64,000 bases of DNA, taken from assembly GCF_006542765.1 (NCBI RefSeq), contig NZ_SKCD01000033.1, positions 434,001 through 498,000 on the forward strand, written 5' to 3'. Shown here piece after piece: positions 60,784-64,000 of the stretch. This DNA comes from Paenibacillus luteus. GTDB taxonomy: Bacteria > Bacillota > Bacilli > Paenibacillales > Paenibacillaceae. The translations under genes and the position numbers were made by a program. The number at the start of each line of letters is the position of its first letter. The stretch's first letter is position 1. The notes under the pieces are model-generated. The model was not told the origin of the DNA. It did not search any database and saw only the letters and a program-made list of their open reading frames with translations.

Positions 60784-62562
60784 TTGAATGAAATTGATAA
60801 GATAAACGCTGAGGTAATCTCTGTGTTTCCAAACAAAATTAAAATATCAGTTGATAATTTAGAAGATTTCAAAATTGCAGATGAGTCGTTAAAAGTAGGT
60901 TCATATTTGAGAATATTAGATAATGAAAATGCGATTTTAATCGCAATTATTGAGAATTTTTCAATTGAGGTAACTGAAAAAGGTGGGAAAAAGTATATTA
61001 TTGAAGCCAATCCTTTGGGGATTATTAGAAATAATGAATTTATCAGAGGCGGCGACTCGTTAACAATTCCACCGAAAAAAGTAGAACCTGCTACAGAAGA
61101 AGACATTAAGAAGATATATGAACAATCAATTTCGGAAGATGAAAAGTTTACTTTTTCATCTTTATCATCGAATAATAATGTTAAAGTTCCGGTTAATGGT
61201 AATAAATTTTTTAATAAGCATATTGCTGTGGTAGGCTCCACTGGTTCAGGGAAATCTCATACAGTTTCTACATTGATTCAAAAAGCTGTTTCTGAAAAGA
61301 GTGGAGATTTCACTTTAAATAATTCACATGTAATAGTATTTGATATTCATTCTGAATACGATTCTGCATTTCCTGATGCTAATTTTATTAACATTAATAA
61401 TCTAATCTTGCCTTATTGGTTACTTAATAGTGAAGAACTTGAAGAAATACTTCTTGATACAGGTGAAAGAGATAATTATAATCAATCTTCAGTTTTTAGA
61501 ACGTTAGTTACTGAAAATAAGAAAAAGTACAATTCAGAAAACACAAAAATATTCTATGACACTCCAGTATTCTTTGATATACACGAAATAATGTATGCGT
61601 TAAATAATTTAAAAAATGAGACAAAAAACTCAAAAAATTCAGATCGTTACATGATTGTTGATAGTTCCTATGACATAGTGGATAGTAGTACAAAACCGGA
61701 GTCAGGAATTTTATTAAGTGAGGCAGAACGTTTAAGTAAATATTTTGAACAGGAATATAAATTTTATCCTACTAAAGCTTCTAATATTACTAAAGGTGAT
61801 TATGCAGACGGGAAAACTCTTGATAAATTTGTCGTAAGGTTTCAGGCGAAAATATTGGAAAATAGATTAGACTTTCTGTTTGGTAAAAAATCTAAAATAA
61901 CTACTTTTGAAGAGACATTGCAACAATTACTTGGGTATTCAAAGGATAACGAAACTAATGTTACTGTTATTGATCTTAGTGGTATCCCTTTTGAGGTGTT
62001 AAGTATTACTGTTTCTTTAATTTCAAGAATGATATTTGAATATGGCTACTTTTACAAAAGATTGAGAAATAAGAAAGATCCAAACGAAAAAATTAATAAT
62101 GATATTCCAATTCTATTAGTGTATGAAGAAGCACATAAGTATGTACCTAATAGCGAATTAGCAAAATATCGCTCCTCAAAAAAATCTATAGAAAGAATAG
62201 CAAAAGAAGGCAGAAAGTATGGAATAACTTTACTTCTTGCAAGTCAAAGACCTTCTGAAATTTCCGAAACAATTTTTTCTCAGTGTAATAATTTCATTGC
62301 TATGAGGTTGACAAACCCGAATGATCAAAATTATGTAAAAAAACTTCTACCTGATACACTAGGTACTCTTATTGATAAGATGCCATCGTTAAAGGCGGGC
62401 GAGGCATTGTTATTAGGGGAATCTATCATTCTACCTTCTATCGTCCAAATAGATCCTTGTGCTATGCCCCCTTCTTCAAACGACATTCCTTATTGGGAAC
62501 TATGGAAAAGTGAATGGAAAGAAATGAATATCGATGATATTAAAGAAGAATGGTACAAATAG
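60784..62562 (+). CDS. HerA-like hexameric ATPase (DUF87), partner of the nuclease
   Basis: 592 residues with a TTG start preceded by AAGGAGGTAATCTAA. The N-terminal HAS-barrel-like domain (about 1-110) has GSYLRILDNENAILIAIIEN. RecA-type core: Walker A VVGSTGSGKSHTVSTLIQKA (about 150-158), DIHSEYDSAF, Walker B-like IPILLVYEEAHKYVPN, KEGRKYGITLLLASQRPSEI with the sensor Gln-Arg, and a C-terminal AMRLTNPNDQNYVKKLLPD. This is the standard HerA/FtsK-like pattern of DUF87 proteins. It is coupled to the nuclease gene. Chromosomal HerA-NurA of archaea and defence SIR2-HerA and DUF4297-HerA share this ATPase; the neighbour points to the defence type. Confidence 0.88.
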   Translation: MNEIDKINAEVISVFPNKIKISVDNLEDFKIADESLKVGSYLRILDNENAILIAIIENFSIEVTEKGGKKYIIEANPLGIIRNNEFIRGGDSLTIPPKKVEPATEEDIKKIYEQSISEDEKFTFSSLSSNNNVKVPVNGNKFFNKHIAVVGSTGSGKSHTVSTLIQKAVSEKSGDFTLNNSHVIVFDIHSEYDSAFPDANFININNLILPYWLLNSEELEEILLDTGERDNYNQSSVFRTLVTENKKKYNSENTKIFYDTPVFFDIHEIMYALNNLKNETKNSKNSDRYMIVDSSYDIVDSSTKPESGILLSEAERLSKYFEQEYKFYPTKASNITKGDYADGKTLDKFVVRFQAKILENRLDFLFGKKSKITTFEETLQQLLGYSKDNETNVTVIDLSGIPFEVLSITVSLISRMIFEYGYFYKRLRNKKDPNEKINNDIPILLVYEEAHKYVPNSELAKYRSSKKSIERIAKEGRKYGITLLLASQRPSEISETIFSQCNNFIAMRLTNPNDQNYVKKLLPDTLGTLIDKMPSLKAGEALLLGESIILPSIVQIDPCAMPPSSNDIPYWELWKSEWKEMNIDDIKEEWYK

Positions 62563-62602
62563 TTTATTTAGAAAATTTGACCAAATATTCATTTAAAGGT
62601 TT

Positions 62603-62710
62603 GATTGCTTTGGCTAGAGTATGTCGAGGATGAGGAACTCGTGGTATTATCTGAGTCACATCGAGACTAGGGTGCTTATGAGGTTGTAACATTTGTTTTA
62701 TAAAGTGAAA
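62603..62710 (+). pseudogene. decayed copy of the sigK 3' end
   Basis: Plus-strand reading in one frame gives YYLSHIETRVLMRL, a stop, then HLFYKVK. The end of sigK reads SYVSRIEKRALMKLYHEFYKAK. Over the last 48 bases (from the GAGA of the Ile-Glu codons) 36 of 48 positions agree without a gap, and the match weakens upstream, with IA of REIAKEL still visible near 62604-62610. The frame has stops and no start, so it is a remnant. It lies 41 bases after the HerA gene. It suggests that the 58.2-62.6 kb segment entered at the sigK 3' end. Confidence 0.78.
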
Positions 62711-63121
62711 AATCTTTAAGAAGCCTACGATGCTCCTTTTTAGTCTGCATACATAAATTTTGCTGTTGTATACTGCTAGTATATGATTTGTATTATCACA
62801 GGCGATGCTTTTTGGTTGAAGAAGTTAGGTTGATATCTGGACGTAGCGTGCCGAGGGCAACTTAAACAGTTGCCGATGTAATTGGTTCCATTCAAGGTAA
62901 GGATAGTTTTCACGGTGGTTTTATATAGACTTTTTCTAAGATTATTTTATTCCTACTAATATAATGCATTTCGTATCAGCAAATTTCCCATATTTATATT
63001 ATAACTTATTTGTAATACTAGAAAATTATATGTTTAATAATGCTAATTACGATGGCATATGTTTAAGAAGGTATCTGGTTTTCGTATTTCTAAATAAAGG
63101 AGACCTAATGGAGGGGAATTG
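62711..63121 (+). other. non-coding AT-rich gap
   Basis: About 410 bases with no ORF I can support. It contains a small 7-bp hairpin GGCAACT/AGTTGCC (62856-62874) in a GC-richer patch (GACGTAGCGTGCCGAGGGCA), and a ribosome site (GGAGGGG) at the end for the next gene. No tRNA or clear promoter was identified. Confidence 0.4.
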
Positions 63122-64000
63122 TTGAGAGAAGATCAGTTTAAAGAAAAAATACTGAATACAATAATTAGCTGGGAAAAACATGTGACTAGTGGGAAAGATA
63201 TACTAAGAAACTATGATCAGATGAACCCAAACCAGATTTTAACCGAACTCAATCAGCTGTTTATTAAAGAAGAAGCTGCTATTGAAAGAGAGAAGAGAAA
63301 AAGTTTCGTGACGGATACTTATGAAGATAACGTTAGGTTCTTTGCACGACAACTTATTGTTTCAATAATTCCAAGTCATAACGACCTAAAAGATAATAAG
63401 GAATATAGAAAACTGCTCAAGAAAAGACATATTGCCTATGGTTTTTATAGTGCATTCGATCGAATATTGGATTACAGTCCAAAAGTACTTGAAGACTCGG
63501 AGTTGAAAAAAGCCCTTTACTTAGGATTGGTTGATTTCTATGAGAAGTTTTTTGGAAAGTTCTCAGATAATGAGGAAGCAATCAAGCTACTTTGTGGTTA
63601 TTATCCAAAAGATATCGATCTAACAGAACAGTATGATTCAATCGTTAAAGCACTTTATAAACATATATTTTATGCGGGATCAACAAGCGATTCTGGGTTT
63701 GCATACAACGGAATTGACCAAATTAGAAAACATATAGGTAATTTACCCCTTGAGATTATAGACAAATTGCTTAGAAAGTATGAATTATTTAGAATTATTA
63801 ACGAAAAAGTTTATAGGCATCAAATATTTGCAATCATTGACAATATTAACATAACTAAGAGTGAGAAATTCAAGTATAAATTTAGTTACATAGATAGCTT
63901 GGTTATAGCTAATGAGATGAATCGCAACCTTTATGATAAATATAGTAAAAATGACTCAGGATCTTATACTAGGTATTATACGCAACCACATAGCAATTTA
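63122..64000 (+). CDS. AT-rich protein of unknown function, cut by window end
   Basis: An open frame from TTG at 63122, preceded by GGAGGGG at 63110-63116, that stays open for 293 codons to the edge. The N-terminus reads REDQFKEKILNTIISWEKHV. The protein is Lys/Glu/Asn/Tyr-rich, mostly helical, with stretches YEDNVRFFARQLIVSIIPSH, KKRHIAYGFYSAFDRILDYS and DNINITKSEKFKYKFSYIDS. I recognise no family, no membrane helix and no signal peptide. Composition matches the defence genes upstream, so it is probably another gene of the same island, possibly with a partner downstream. Confidence 0.7.
   Translation, partial: MREDQFKEKILNTIISWEKHVTSGKDILRNYDQMNPNQILTELNQLFIKEEAAIEREKRKSFVTDTYEDNVRFFARQLIVSIIPSHNDLKDNKEYRKLLKKRHIAYGFYSAFDRILDYSPKVLEDSELKKALYLGLVDFYEKFFGKFSDNEEAIKLLCGYYPKDIDLTEQYDSIVKALYKHIFYAGSTSDSGFAYNGIDQIRKHIGNLPLEIIDKLLRKYELFRIINEKVYRHQIFAIIDNINITKSEKFKYKFSYIDSLVIANEMNRNLYDKYSKNDSGSYTRYYTQPHSNL

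Noticed and set aside
60784..62562. HerA-like protein as a conjugation ATPase (VirB4/TraG)
   Set aside because: It lacks the other transfer genes, and the HAS-barrel-like start plus nuclease neighbour fit HerA/DUF87 better.

Overview
The window looks like chromosome from a Paenibacillus-type endospore-forming member of the Bacillota. The evidence is a Ger(x)C germination protein, pro-sigma-K, collagen-like and DUF4183 surface proteins, S-layer-homology (SLH) anchored giant exoproteins, YesM/YesN two-component control, Lpl-type sugar ABC transporters, and strong AGGAGG-type ribosome sites with frequent TTG/GTG starts. Base composition is moderate up to about 58.2 kb and then turns strongly AT-rich. 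No tRNA, rRNA or CRISPR array was recognised.

Layout. 1-3.7 kb: the C-terminal part of a Ger(x)C protein, an effector-binding-domain protein (minus strand), and a two-gene sugar-metabolism pair (enolase-superfamily dehydratase plus SDR epimerase). 3.8-4.5 kb: a decayed IS3-family element. 4.8-18.8 kb: a long transport operon with one ATPase, two permease pairs, two solute-binding proteins (one of 982 aa with extra sugar-binding-like domains), an NHL-Yip1 membrane protein and a DUF5696 glycosidase-like protein; three 74-bp tandem repeats sit before the last gene. 19-21 kb: a chemoreceptor. 21.2-26.9 kb: a cobalamin riboswitch and terminator controlling a 1762-aa SLH-anchored protein built from transcobalamin-like parts. 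27-34 kb: a secreted beta-helix protein and an SLH-anchored PL11 rhamnogalacturonan lyase. 34.4-36.1 kb: an Imm5-like protein and two DUF4183 proteins. 36.3-47.1 kb: a YesM/YesN kinase-regulator pair, an SBP-permease-permease importer and four cytoplasmic GH43-like enzymes. 47.3-55.1 kb: GDPD, a UDG-like protein, a GDSL esterase with an ABC exporter, and a YdbS/YdbT pair. 55.2-57.3 kb (minus): an AraC regulator and a Fe-siderophore lipoprotein in one unbroken ORF. 57.5-58.2 kb: sigK. 58.2-64 kb: an AT-rich island with a DUF4297-like nuclease plus HerA ATPase pair, a decayed second copy of the sigK 3' end, and an unrecognised gene running off the window.

How it fits together. Much of the window serves plant-polysaccharide use: surface enzymes cut pectin and related polymers, dedicated importers bring in oligosaccharides, cytoplasmic GH43-like enzymes trim them, and a two-component pair probably senses them. 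Separate small themes are vitamin B12 capture at the cell surface, Fur-controlled siderophore uptake, and sporulation. The most novel-looking items are the riboswitch-controlled surface transcobalamin-like protein, the dual-importer operon with DUF5696, the regulator-lipoprotein ORF with an internal Fur promoter, and the defence cassette sitting between an intact and a decayed sigK 3' end.
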